This document shows, piece after piece, positions 23,118-34,028 of a stretch of 64,000 nt of DNA. The translations under genes were made by a program, and so were the position numbers. Below the pieces are notes generated by a model. That model worked only from the letters and a program-made list of their open reading frames with translations. It was not told the DNA's origin and ran no database searches. Position 1 is the first letter of the stretch. Each line of letters starts with the position of its first letter. Source of the stretch: Sphagnum compactum (taxonomy: Eukaryota; Bryophyta; Sphagnopsida; Sphagnales); assembly GCA_965153455.1 (NCBI GenBank), contig OZ234502.1, forward strand, positions 9,641,495 to 9,705,494. The letters are read 5' to 3'.

Positions 23118-23123
23118 AATAAA
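23118..23123 (+). terminator. Candidate polyadenylation signal of the RanBPM-like gene
   Basis: AATAAA occurs 293 bases after the stop codon, followed by an A/G-rich stretch. It is the first canonical hexamer on this strand downstream of the gene that I found. Confidence 0.4.
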
Positions 23124-23235
23124 AGAAAAGAATCATCCCTATACCCTGCCTCCCCTCCCTCCTTCAATGTTTGTTGGAAAAGTTACCGCTCCTTCCTTTC
23201 ACTCACCATTTCTATATGTTTCGTTTCTCTAAAAT

Positions 23236-23570
23236 TGCATTGAGCACCTGTGAATATTGTGCAAACCAGGTGGCGTTTCACAGATCTCATCTTGTGCAGA
23301 CTTCATCACTTTACAGACTGCATACAGCACCTGTGAACCTTGTGCAGATTAGGTCACCTTTCACAGATTGCAAATAGCACCTTTGAATCTTGTGCAGACT
23401 ATGTAAGCTTTCACAGATCATGCAGAGCACCTGTAAATCTTGTGCCAACTAGGTGAGCCTTTAACCTAGCATAGCGCAGCTGTGAATCTTGTGGAGACTA
23501 TGTAGCCTTTTACATGCATAGAGTACCTGTGAATCTTCTGCAGATTCAGTAATCTTTCACAGAGTTCGAG
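23236..23570. repeat. Degenerate tandem array, unit about 55-60 bp, 6 copies
   Basis: The unit reads roughly AGCACCTGTGAATCTTGTGCAGA, then CTATGTAACCTTTCACAGATTGCA. The CACCTGTGAATCTTGTG core recurs near 23245, 23330, 23380, 23430, 23480 and 23525 with substitutions and indels. It begins about 110 bases after the presumed poly(A) site of the RanBPM-like gene. Confidence 0.8.
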
Positions 23571-24799
23571 GATCTTTTTTCGGTTCTGGGAATGGAATGG
23601 AATACCAAATGCCAAGGATGACACTGCTGCTGCACATGTGATTAAAGAAGCTGCTTTAGCATAGAGTTAGTGGTTGGAGTTGAGTGCAGCTATGGGCAAT
23701 TCCTGAGTGATTCCAATGGTGCAGAATGCAAATGACAAGAACTCTGGCCACTGTTCTTGTCATATGAAGTTTTTTCCCCTAGCAGTTGCATCAGTGAGAC
23801 TGGTATGTACATAATGCAGTGCTGAAGACTTACAGATTCTTTGGATCCCTAGGCTTGGGTAAATGGTGGCCAGAGCTTGAGAAAAAATGTGACAAGAACT
23901 GAAATTGCAGCAGGTGTTCTGTTGTATTGGACTATTTCAGTAGTACTTTCTATAAGGATGATCATATCCTGCAGCCATGCCATTGATTTTTCTCACCCAG
24001 TCTTTCCATGAAGATTGCACTAAGGATTGTAGCTTAATACCAGGAGTGGAGTTTTCTACATGAAATTCAGATATGTGAGAACCCTTTAATTTGACTTCCA
24101 TACCTGCAGGGACAATGGCTTCTTCCATAGTTGGTCACTAAATACAATGGATGAGCAGGGGCCATCTGCAGTCTGAATTCAGAACCTCAATATCTAATGT
24201 GGTCATTTCCTTGTTCAGCACAGTTGAGAGTACATTTGTTGCCAACAAGATAAACATGGGACAGATACCTGCTAACTAGATTCTTCTGGAGTGAATACAG
24301 GTTTTTGATGTTAACCTCTGCTGATGGGAAACAGGAAGCTGCTAAAGAGGCCAAAACCTTTTTCAAATAAGTCTACTCTCACCTTGTTTCAACACACACT
24401 GAGGCTCTTCCTCCAAGAACTCACTCAGCAAATGTGTGTAGATACTTGGCAGATCCAGAACTCACAGAAAAGACAATTCTCTGCAATGTGAATTGGATTC
24501 TGCACCTATGACTCAGAATTGCTGATGACCTCATGTAGAGAAACTAATTTGAGAATCCAAACCTCTATTGTGCTTAAAAAAGTTCAAAATAATACAAATG
24601 GCATTTGCAAGGACTCTTCATAGGAAAATTATGAGACATGAGATTAAAAAATAATGAATAGTCCCCAGCCAAGGACAAAAACAACTGCTGCCACCTCACC
24701 ATGAATGAATATCTTGAGAGAGAAGATTTCACCTCAAGTAGGTACGACCAGGACCAAGAATAAGCCAATCATAACTGCCCCCCTACCAAACCATAGATG
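23571..24799. other. Intergenic region between two convergent genes
   Basis: No gene is apparent. Open frames are short and lack recognisable domains. The part nearest 24800 should hold the 3' untranslated region of the sterol isomerase gene. Confidence 0.5.
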
Positions 24800-27038
24800 T
24801 TACTTTTTCTTCTTCTTGCTCTCAAATGCTTTGGAAATGGCCAGCCAGGAGCGTATGGCGATGCATAGGGGCACCACAATCCAGATGCCATTCATGAAGA
24901 TGAAGTAAAACCAGAAATAAACAGGCTCTGGTGAACCAATCTCCTCTCCATCTAATATAACTGTGATGAAGTACACAAGATCTCCATATAACTGTGCCAC
25001 AGATATTACCAGTTGTAATGTGTGCTGATATGTTGTTTTGGCACCAATTGCATACCTGCAATCCATCATCAAATGTGTCATACATAATCCAACATTGTCC
25101 CCTATTGTCTCCTGTATTGTTCTCCCAACCTCTCAACACCTTATTGAGACACTGCATCTTCTGCACAAGTACTTACTAGCAGAAAGTCCTTCCGACATAC
25201 ACATTAACATGTTCCCCAACTAAGGAAGCACATATGAAGGGCTCCTCAATACTCTTTGAAGATTCTTTGGAGCAATCACAAACAACACTGCGTATCTGAG
25301 ACTGCCCAGAGTAACATGGAATGGGGGCACTGTAGGCATACACTGAAAGTAGACAGCCAGGACCCACAAGAACAGCTGTAAGGCCTTCTACACACACAAT
25401 TGCAGAATCACGTCCAACATAACGGGAGTCAGCCTTGCTGTACTCCTTCCCTGCAACATATCAACACACACCTACATCAAGCAACTTTCAAAGGAATTTT
25501 CTGACTTAAATTTTTTGTGTCCAAAGGTGCTACTGTAAGATCCCAGATGGCAGTGAAAATGTACTAATTTGCTATGAAGCTTAGTTCAATTCTGCGCACA
25601 AGGTACAGGACTTCACTGGAAACCATCAAAAACAGTTGTACAAGCTAAAGGTTCTAGCAACTGATTCCCAAAGTTGTTTCTACAGTGCTACACATGCTCA
25701 GAGCAAAAACATGGACCCTGTATATAAGAGTCTACTAACAGCCAATGTTGTACAAGAGACAAAAAGCTGGCTCCAAACAAGCTAAATGCTCTGCAGTAGA
25801 TCAGAAAGTTTCAATGCTAATAAATCACTTAGTTGTAGAAAGAATGGAAACTGCATGACTCTACTCCTAGGATAGAGACCAGTTTATACTCAATGACGTC
25901 ATGTTATGTCATGTTCACCAGCTAAACTATGTTGGAGTGCAAGAGAGTGGTGACATACAAACTTCTGCAAGAAAATTTGGTACAGAATATGTGTAGAAGT
26001 TTGCATCGAACGCAAAGTAGCCCTCAAGAACAATGTGAGTAAACCCACAGAATGCAAACCAACACATCAAACTTTTGTCAAGTTTGCTCACTCTTCCAAA
26101 TGTTCCTGCATGCAACATGCAGACGCAATAATGCAGTTGAGTTCAGAGGTCCAGAAATGTCCATTTGTTGCCCATAGAAGTCCCAAGGGGCATGAATCCA
26201 TCCCCCCTTAAATTTACCATCAGCTCCACTTCCTGTGCCTATTCACACAGTGAGGTTAAGAAGCAACCCTTGAACTTGATTCAGGAGGTTGTCAGCACTC
26301 ACATCCACCTAGAACTGTAAAAATATCTCAAAACTATTGCACCCTGCAGATTACATGTGATCCTAAAATGGCTTTAGGGTTTGCCCTGAGAGATGCTGAT
26401 ATGATCAACGGCATTAGTTTCCTATTCTCCCGATGAACTTCAATACCTGGGTGAGATGAAGGGCACGGCACTGCATTAGCTCTCTGTGCGCATAGTCAGC
26501 AATTCTACTTTCTCACATTTTGCAGCAGCCATCACCACTCAGGGCTTCCTAGCCGCATGTCACAAGCATATGTAACAATCAGAAACCCACCTCTTACCAT
26601 ATGAAATCACATTCCCCACGGCTTAATCCAAGCTATAAACCTGACCTACTGAAAGGATCTTCCGTGAAATATATTTGCAGCGGATCATCGACTTAGTTTT
26701 TCAATCATACCGCTCACTATTTCAATCTTCCTATCTCTCTACCTCTACTCCTCCTCGTGTAGCTCTTGCAGGCGGCGGCAGCAGCTCCTCAGATCACGAA
26801 TAACCACCATTGTATCCTTTTCTTCTTCTATTTTCCGCACCAAACAGAGAGAGCAGAAACGAGAGGCAAAGGGAAGACCCAAACCTGCGAAGGCCCACAC
26901 AGAGAACACAAGGATGACCGAAAACGATCCGAAAGTTGCGAGAATAAACGACTGCGTCATAGTCGCCTCTGCGAAGCCCGGAAGCTCCAGCGTTTTCGGA
27001 TAGTATGGATGCAGCTGCTGCTGCGTGCTGGTCGCCAT
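24800..27038 (-). CDS. HYD1: Sterol delta8-delta7 isomerase (emopamil-binding protein / HYDRA1 family)
   Basis: Exons, 5' to 3': 27038-26885, 26105-25959, 25450-25342, 25055-24800, giving 221 residues, essentially the length I recall for plant HYDRA1. The enzyme moves the C8 double bond of sterols to C7 in the endoplasmic reticulum. The N-terminus HPYYPKTLELPGF is typical of the family. Polar residues that the EBP family uses for catalysis are present: His75 and Glu79 (THIVLEGYF), Glu122 and Thr125 (VEGLTAV), Asn192 and Trp195 (FIFMNGIW). Four hydrophobic segments occur near 30-50, 64-84, 120-139 with 148-170, and 184-204. The C-terminus ends in five lysines, a likely ER-retrieval signal. The third donor, inside a long open frame, was chosen because it alone joins LLSV to YAIGAK in frame; reading through would add about 37 residues and a stop at 25176. 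5' leader boundaries are unknown. Confidence 0.95.
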
Positions 27039-27162
27039 CTCTGCTACTGCTGTACCTCTCTGTCTCTGTCTCTTCTCTTCTGTGTTTCTTTCTCTCTGCA
27101 GCTCCCTCCTCTTGTCTCTCGTCCGAATGTAAGCTCCTCTCTCTCACTAGATCTAAGGGACC

Positions 27163-27182
27163 ACACACACACACACACACAC
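27163..27182. repeat. (CA)n microsatellite upstream of the sterol isomerase start
   Basis: A run of about ten CA dinucleotides, 125-145 bases upstream of the start codon at 27038, on a background of CTCT-rich leader sequence. Confidence 0.8.
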
Positions 27183-27299
27183 TTGAGCCCCTTACTGAAG
27201 GACTCGTCGTTTTTCCTTTTTCCAGAGTGCCTTTTTCTTTCCCCCGTTTAAGGAGCGGGAAAGCTTTGTCTTCCCGTTGGAACCACCAGCAGCGTCCGT

Positions 27300-27470
27300 A
27301 CGAGTGTATCGGATAATGATATCCGCCGGGAATCACTGCAACGAGTCTCGCATGCACCAACCCTCTTTTCGAACCTTCTCTGGCGGATTTCTCTCGTTCC
27401 CAATATACCGGATAGCACTGTGCCAAAGGTAATATCCTCCGGGTATCACTGCACAAAATTCTTGCCATTG
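27300..27470. repeat. Outlying copy of the 28.9-29.6 kb repeat family
   Basis: The segment contains TCTCGCATGCACCAACCCTC, TTTTCGAACCTT, ATACCGGATAGCACTGTGCC and TATCCTCCGGGTATCACTGCAC. The same succession appears at 29430-29590 as TCTCACATGCACCACCCCT, TTTTGAGAACCT and TATCTTCCGGGTAACACTGTAC. It lies 260-430 bases upstream of the sterol isomerase start codon, possibly in its promoter. Confidence 0.55.
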
Positions 27471-27552
27471 TTAACATTTACCAAATACCTGGAAACTTTG
27501 TCTGCCTACGCCAGAATAAAAGCCAGTGTTTTGTTGGCAAATGGTTTGGACT

Positions 27553-28479
27553 TATGCTCTATGTAAGTGTTAAGCTCATAATGAAATTTATTTACACTCT
27601 GTGTAAGTGTCTAATATTAATTTAGATTCATGTAAGTGTAAATGTAAAATTGTGAAAATTTATTTTAAACTGTGTAAATGTGAAAAATCAATACATTTAT
27701 ACGATTTTGCATGGCTATATAAACAATGTAAATATTTTTTAGGGAAGGGGGAATTTCATAATGTTTTTGATGATAGGCCAATGGCCCATTGCAAAAGAAA
27801 AACCCATCAAAACATGCACTCACAATTAATTAATATGGATTTGCAAAAAGATATGATCATTATAGGTGTATAATACAAATATAATAAAATTATTTGTAAA
27901 ATAAAAAATATATAGCATCAGAACACTGAGTTTGATCATAAACAGGGTGAGATTAAAAGAAAACCTTAAAAAAACATTAACATTCAAGAGAGGGAGGGGG
28001 ACTCAGAAAACCATCAATTTCTGTGATAAACTGAGTTTCACTGTCTCTTCATTTTTCCTGAGCGCCTCCACTGCTGTACAAATATTTTATTGCTCCTACC
28101 TGTACAACTACTATATTTCTTTAGAACCTTATGCATTAAATGCTGAGTTTCAGCATTTCATACCCAGATTTAATAAAATTTCTTCACTTTATGGATACCC
28201 TGAAAGAGGGGTTTGAGGGTGAAAAGGAAGCCCAAAGACAAGATAACTTTATGAACAAGTTTAATATACACATTTACATTTATTTGCCCCAAAATATTTA
28301 CACGGGTCTGTGTAAGTGTATTTGACAAATACTTACACTGGCCTCGTGTAAGTGTAAAAAATATATATATACATGTCAACAGTGTAAATGTAAAAATTTT
28401 GGACATATAAGAGTAAAATCATTTACACTTACATGGGATTTACATGCCCTTTATATGGCTATTGACACTTACGAGCACA
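27553..28479. mobile_element. Candidate non-autonomous TIR element with TTTACACTTACA subterminal repeats
   Basis: The left boundary ATGCTCTATGTAAGTGTTAA and the right boundary, read on the minus strand as GTGCTCGTAAGTGTCAA, form an imperfect terminal inverted repeat. Inside, about 140 bases at the left and 190 at the right carry many copies of GTGTAAGTGTAAATGTAAA in both orientations, a density seen nowhere else in the window. The interior is AT-rich with no transposase. No clean target duplication could be identified, so the borders and superfamily are uncertain. Confidence 0.5.
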
Positions 28480-28809
28480 ACATTGGTAAAAACCTCCAAA
28501 GCAATTTGTAGGATGGACAAGCACTTACAACACAAAAGAGAGATCTTGCAAGGCATTTCATTTTTAAAAATGCCCCATGCCATTTTTTAACTTTTTCCTG
28601 TGATACTGGACAAGAGTTTTTTTGTTAAATCAACAAAAATCCATTAAGTTTTACACTATGCAACACCCTCAAGTGGAGACATTTCTGAAATAATGGGCCG
28701 CCCAGGCTGGAACCCTTCTCGTGAAGCAGCCCTTGGATTTTACCTTTGTATTTTCGGGCCCCTTACCCGCCTGAAGAAACCTGTTTTCATCAAGCTGGAT
28801 CTTCCGCCA

Positions 28810-29600
28810 CGGAAGGTACCAGCCGTGCCTGTCACCGTTCCAGCGCTGCTTTGTGTAGGTACTCGGGCCCTTTTCCTATACTAAAGGTACCAGCAGTATC
28901 CCTCTAAGTGTTAAACCGGCACTCCCTTTTGAGAACCTGCTGTGAGATGGACTGGGATCTTCTGACCAGCGAAAGGTACCAGCCAGCCTGTCACTATCCC
29001 AGCGCTGCTTTAAGCAGGAAAAGGGCCTGTACTCAGACCCTTCTCCTATACTAAAAGGCCCGCTCTCAGGTCCTTCTCCCATACTAAAGGTACCAGCAAT
29101 ATCTGTCTAAGTGTTAAACCAGCACTCCCTTTTGAGAACCTGCAGTGAGAATTTCAAAAGAGACCTGCTTTCCAGTGAACATTGTGTTAAGAGTCTCTAC
29201 CAGGCACCACTGCGCCATATCTCACATGTGGCACTCCCTTTTGAGAACCCAGTCCGAGAATTCAAAGCCACCTACTGTCTAGTGTACCTAGTGTTAATGG
29301 GTACCTACCGGGTACCACTGTACCACAACTCACATGCACATACCCTTATGAGAACCTAGTCGGAGAATTTGAAAGATACGATCCAGTCTACCGGCTGATA
29401 GGGGTAATTTCCAGGTACTACTACTGTACCACATCTCACATGCACCACCCCTTTTTGAGAACCTGGTCTGAGGATTGAAGGATATCGTTTGGTGTAGTGT
29501 TACAGGGTATCTACCGGGTACCATTGAAAGATGCCATCCAGTGTAGTGTTACAGGGTATCTTCTGGGTGTCACTGTATCTTCCGGGTAACACTGTACAAA
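28810..29600. repeat. Higher-order tandem repeat cluster (about 105-110 and 203 bp periods)
   Basis: The anchor (C)CCTTTTGAGAACC recurs near 28924, 29127, 29236, 29343 and 29447, that is at spacings of about 203, 109, 107 and 104. Other shared words are GGTACCAGCC (28816, 28975), CTATACTAAAGGTACCAGCA (28877, 29086), TAAGTGTTAAACC (28906, 29109) and GGGTACCA or GGGTATC near the right end. GC content is clearly above the flanks. No coding frame persists. Confidence 0.8.
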
Positions 29601-29639
29601 CCCTTGTAAACAAAAAAGAAGGGGAAGTATACTCTACAA

Positions 29640-31400
29640 GGGCTCAGTGTTGCTACGCACTACCAGTGACGATTTTCTTTCTTATTATGTTGCCTTATGA
29701 TTATCAATAATTTATCATTATTTATGTCAATGTCAAATTTAATTTCAATTAATATAAATATCATGGACATGAAAAGGCTTTGTACTTTTGGGTGACAGGA
29801 ATGACTGAAGCATTGCTCATCCAGAGTCAATCACTTGACATTTGTGAGGGTCAAGTAGCACCCCATGTTGGACTTCAAATTATGGATGAAAAGCTCGTGA
29901 GGGATGGAGGAAGGAGGAACATTGAATTCTTTGGACAAAATATGTAGAATTGATTGTTTCGAGAAGGAAGGGTGCTAACCTGTGGCCTTCATGTAATGGA
30001 AAGATATTGGGGACTTCCTGAAAAAACAACAACAATGTTGAGCAGAGATGGGGCTACATACAAGGGATGTTGGGTGGATGGGTGGTGATGGACAGTTATG
30101 GCTTCTTCGCCACCACAAAGATTCCATCAAGAGTGGAGGTGAAAATGTTTACTCTCTTAGAGGTATCTTTGCAAAATATTATGCTTGAACATAGTTGCTC
30201 TGTCCTAGTAAAAAATCCCAAGGCAGATTATTTTGATGTGAAGTTGTTATATGAATCACCTCTAGTGTGTTGATCATGCACATCCTGAAAAAACTTTAAT
30301 TTCCATGACTAGCCATCAGTGGCCACCAACCAATTACTAACAGAGAGAAACTTATTCATGATGGTTCAGCTAGAAACTGCGCTAGCAAAGCACCTGGGAG
30401 TACTAGCAGCAACGGTGATTCCCCATGAACAATTAAATGAAGTGGCTGCAGCAGTAAGCTGATTCTAAGACAAATGGCAATGGGAAGAAAATATGAGTGA
30501 GAGTGACACTGGATGTTGGGGAAGTTCACAAGAGCAAATAATTTCATTACACAAGCTTCAGATGCACTTCTGACAGCTTGGTCTCTCAAGGTAAGCTTGT
30601 TTTTTCCCTCAAACATCCATGAAACTGGATTGAGGTCTTAGGTGTTCAGCTCAGGTGTAGATTGAGATCAAAATACAGAGTAATAACACATGAATTTCTT
30701 ATATTGTTTCACCATACAATGGTCATATGTCAAGCATGAATCTTGGTGTAAAGTGAGTTGAATACTTATGGAGCATGGTATGGTTTTGTGTTTGTGCATG
30801 GTTTGTGATCATTTATGAGTGATTGCACAGGTACAAATTGCCAAGGTTCATACTTGCAATTAAAAAACAGTTCCCAACAACATCAACAGGCAAAGTGAAG
30901 AAAGAACACCAGAGCACACCTCCAGATTCTAGAGGCATCCCTCATGTACACAATTGCCTATGAAACTGAAACACAAAAATTCAAAGCATACTTGTTGCTG
31001 TTATCTGCTGGTTTTGTTATCCCTAGTCCCTTTTGAAAGGGAAATACATAGGTGCCTCATATGTTCACATGTGGCTTAAAGTACTACTTGCCCTAAGATT
31101 GAGATGTTTGCAGCCCTTGCATACTTGAATTTGGTGATGATGATTAAAACAAGCATGTCATAAACATCTACATGCATTTGTTCATGCTCATGGATGTTGG
31201 GCTATTTGTCATGACAAGATGTTGCACTTACTGCCATGCTTACCCTCCGTAAAACCATCTCTGACTTTGATGAGCAGTATTTTACATTTGAGAAAGTTGT
31301 ATTGAGGTCGAATACCAGGTTTGGGTTCAGAGCTAAAATGTTGCTGCATATTTGGCTCTTTAAAGCATCACATAAATCTGCCATTCAAAAGCTTTGAACA
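29640..31400. other. Intergenic sequence, no assignable gene
   Basis: Contains isolated exon-like words with good splice sites, for example a stretch ending TCTCAAG|GTAAGC near 30595 on the plus strand, but no continuous chain of exons and no family I recognise. Confidence 0.4.
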
Positions 31401-31438
31401 TGAATTGTAATCTAACAAATTTGATGGCCTATTCTCAG

Positions 31439-31534
31439 CTCCAATTCTTGAGGCAAAGTTTGTGGAGCACAGTGCTGCCATTTGGTCACTTGATATGGAG
31501 GAAAATGGACATCTGGCAATCTCAAGGGGCAAAG
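31439..31534 (+). pseudogene. Exon-like WD-repeat fragment
   Basis: Between an acceptor-like TATTCTCAG and a donor-like GATG|GTAATC, the plus strand encodes EAKFVEHSAAIWSLDMEEN followed by GHLAISRGKDG. The pattern H-S-A-A-I-W-S-L-D with a G-K-D turn 18 residues later is typical of one WD40 blade, and recalls nucleolar WDR3/UTP12-type proteins. No neighbouring blades were found, so it is most likely an orphan exon or relic. The family call is tentative. Confidence 0.4.
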
Positions 31535-32473
31535 ATGGTAATCTTAACTCTAAACCCCCACATGCCCTAATCTTACATTGCAAACCTCTACTGTCTAATC
31601 ATAGGCAAAAACCTTAAAACCTAACACTCAGGAGAAAAATTTTATAGTTATAGCCTTTCGTAGGCATTTTCAAAGCTTCCATCAATAGGGTTACTAACAT
31701 CATCAAAGCTTGTGTCAGGGCTCTACGCGGTTCAAGGTTTAGGATTTAGGATACTACAACCATGTACATCGCACACAAGTACCACTAAATCACTTGCATA
31801 TATCCATGCAATTTGCAGAGAATTTTTTTGACAACAACAATTTCAAGGTAATGTGGACAATCAGTGCAGTCATAACCTTGTGATAGTCACTCACAAAGTA
31901 TCAAACCATCACCTTCTTCATCATGAACAGAAGGGACGAGCTGCCATGACTACCCACTGACTTCAGCAGCTCCCGAAAGTAGTAGGTATAGACGAGGATA
32001 TACTAAGTAACCAAAAGTTTGTCCAAACAATTATACAAAATTTCAATCCTGAGATTCACATTTCCAGAAACAACAGGAGAGACTCGGTCATGATATTGGC
32101 TAGCATTAAAGAGACATAGTCTTCAGACTCTGAAAACTTTTCTGAGGCATTGCCCAACCCTAAACATATCTTATCTTCCATGAAGAAGATTTCTGTCAGA
32201 AGCCTAAACCTATTATAGTTGTGCAATTCTTATAGGCAAATTTTGGAGGATATGGCAAAAGAATATTCACATGTTCATGAGATTGGAGTTCAAGAGAAGG
32301 TCCAAAATAACATTCCCTTAGCTCTTCCATCAACTGTTGCAATATGATCAATGTATGCATTCAAGAACCTTTTGTCCTGGTTCATAAACCCATGAAACAA
32401 TTAGTTCACCTTTACAGGATTTTGAGATTCCTTCTGGTGTCGTGAATTTATGTGTCTGTTGTACATGATGCAG

Positions 32474-32597
32474 GTACTACAATATAGATATCTACCATCG
32501 TCGGAAGATGACAAAGATGCAGGTCAAGGGCATGAAGAAGCTGGCAAAGAAACGGTTGGAGCACACCGAGTTTAATGATGAAGAACAAAAGCGTTAA
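32474..32597 (+). pseudogene. Orphan terminal exon encoding a Lys-rich C-terminus
   Basis: After an acceptor-like ATGATGCAG, 124 bases stay open to a TAA: YYNIDIYHRRKMTKM, then QVKGMKKLAKKRLEH, then TEFNDEEQKR. The strong basic helix and regular codon use suggest real coding origin. I do not recognise the family, and no upstream partner exon is evident within 1 kb. It might belong with the WD-like exon at 31.4 kb, but nothing proves this. Confidence 0.35.
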
Positions 32598-34028
32598 TTT
32601 TCTCCTCCTAAAAGCAAGTTCTGGATTGCATCTTGCATTGTGTGTTTCACGCGGCTTCTTAAAAAAAACCCACGTCTCCTTTGCTTTGTGGCATATTAGG
32701 AGCTGTACAATTCACATTTAACCCTTTTGTGAGCATAGGCAAGAGATGATAATTGAAAGAGGAAAGCGGAAGGAGCCTCTCCTCTCCTTCCTCTCCTCTC
32801 TCGCTGCTTGTCCTCGAATTACAGCAGCCGTTAGAATCGATCATCTCCTTTGTTGTCGCCGTTGAAACTGTTCGAACGGCTTCACTGCTAGATTCCAATT
32901 GGAACGGTCTTTGGAATGGTCCAGGGACGACCATACGAAAAATTACAATTAAATGTACATATTGGCACCTCAAGGCTTTATACAAAGCCCTCCAAAAACC
33001 CTAAAATTATGTACTACTAGATTCATTTGAATAGACAGCATCTGTGCTTTGTGCAAAGGACACCTGACCATAACCAAGTTAGCTACCAAGGCACAAGGCC
33101 AATATGAATGTTGTCATATTGCAATAAGTTTGTCATAGGGAAATGATGGGCCAACAGTGAACCTTAGAATGATGCAGGAATCTGCACTTGTTTACTTATT
33201 GTGTAACTTGCAATTCAAAAACAATTGAAGCTTCTACAGTTGCAAAATCTATCCGTAAAAAGTGTTACTCGTGGAAACAATTTAAGCTATATGTCAATAC
33301 TACAAAATTTATCCACAAATATGTATTACAGCTGCAATTTTAGTTTACATGTAAAACATTTTATCATTTCTATCCCAGATTCCAAAGAACCAAAAACCAG
33401 GACACTCAATTCAATCAAATATCATAATTCAAAAGACTATATCTCTTCGGCCAAATGCCATGAGCACAATGATTCTAAAAGATAGAAGAGCCATGGTGGA
33501 AGACAGGTATACATAGGTAGGTATAATCTATATGCATTGAGAAACACTAAGTGGGATTGCATGCATTAGACTGTGATAACAATAAACAGCAACATTGTTG
33601 ATGAGACTCAAGATGGAAAACATATACATGTCAAATGGCAACACACATTCCACAAGCTAGAAGACATTGCCTAAAGAAAGTCCTGTTTTGTCATCAAATT
33701 CTACCACCCAGAACATACAATTGCATCTCTAGACATATGATATATCTAGTGAAGTGAAAAAGCACATCAAGGATGCAAGCACATGTACACTTTCTTACTG
33801 TATACCCACTTGGCAGCAGGTATACTACTATATACAGGCTGCTCCCAAACACAAGATCTATCCCCCACAAAGTAGGCATACAGCTCAGGGGTTGCAATCA
33901 GCATGGGCAATACCAGGATTCTAGCATTCCATCGGATGTGTTGTACCGTCATTCTTTAGACCTGTAGTTGATGTTGTAAATGAAGATACCTCATGCTGAA
34001 GTACAGAGTTGTGAAGTCCAAGGCCTTC

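Noticed and set aside
25176-25397. Continuation of isomerase exon 3 as coding sequence
   Set aside because: The extra residues have no place in the EBP fold, while splicing at GT|GTATGC restores the conserved LLSVYAIGAK junction.
26794-27477. A 227-codon minus-strand frame overlapping the first isomerase exon
   Set aside because: Different frame from the EBP domain; it covers the leader with its CA and CT repeats and shows no domain.
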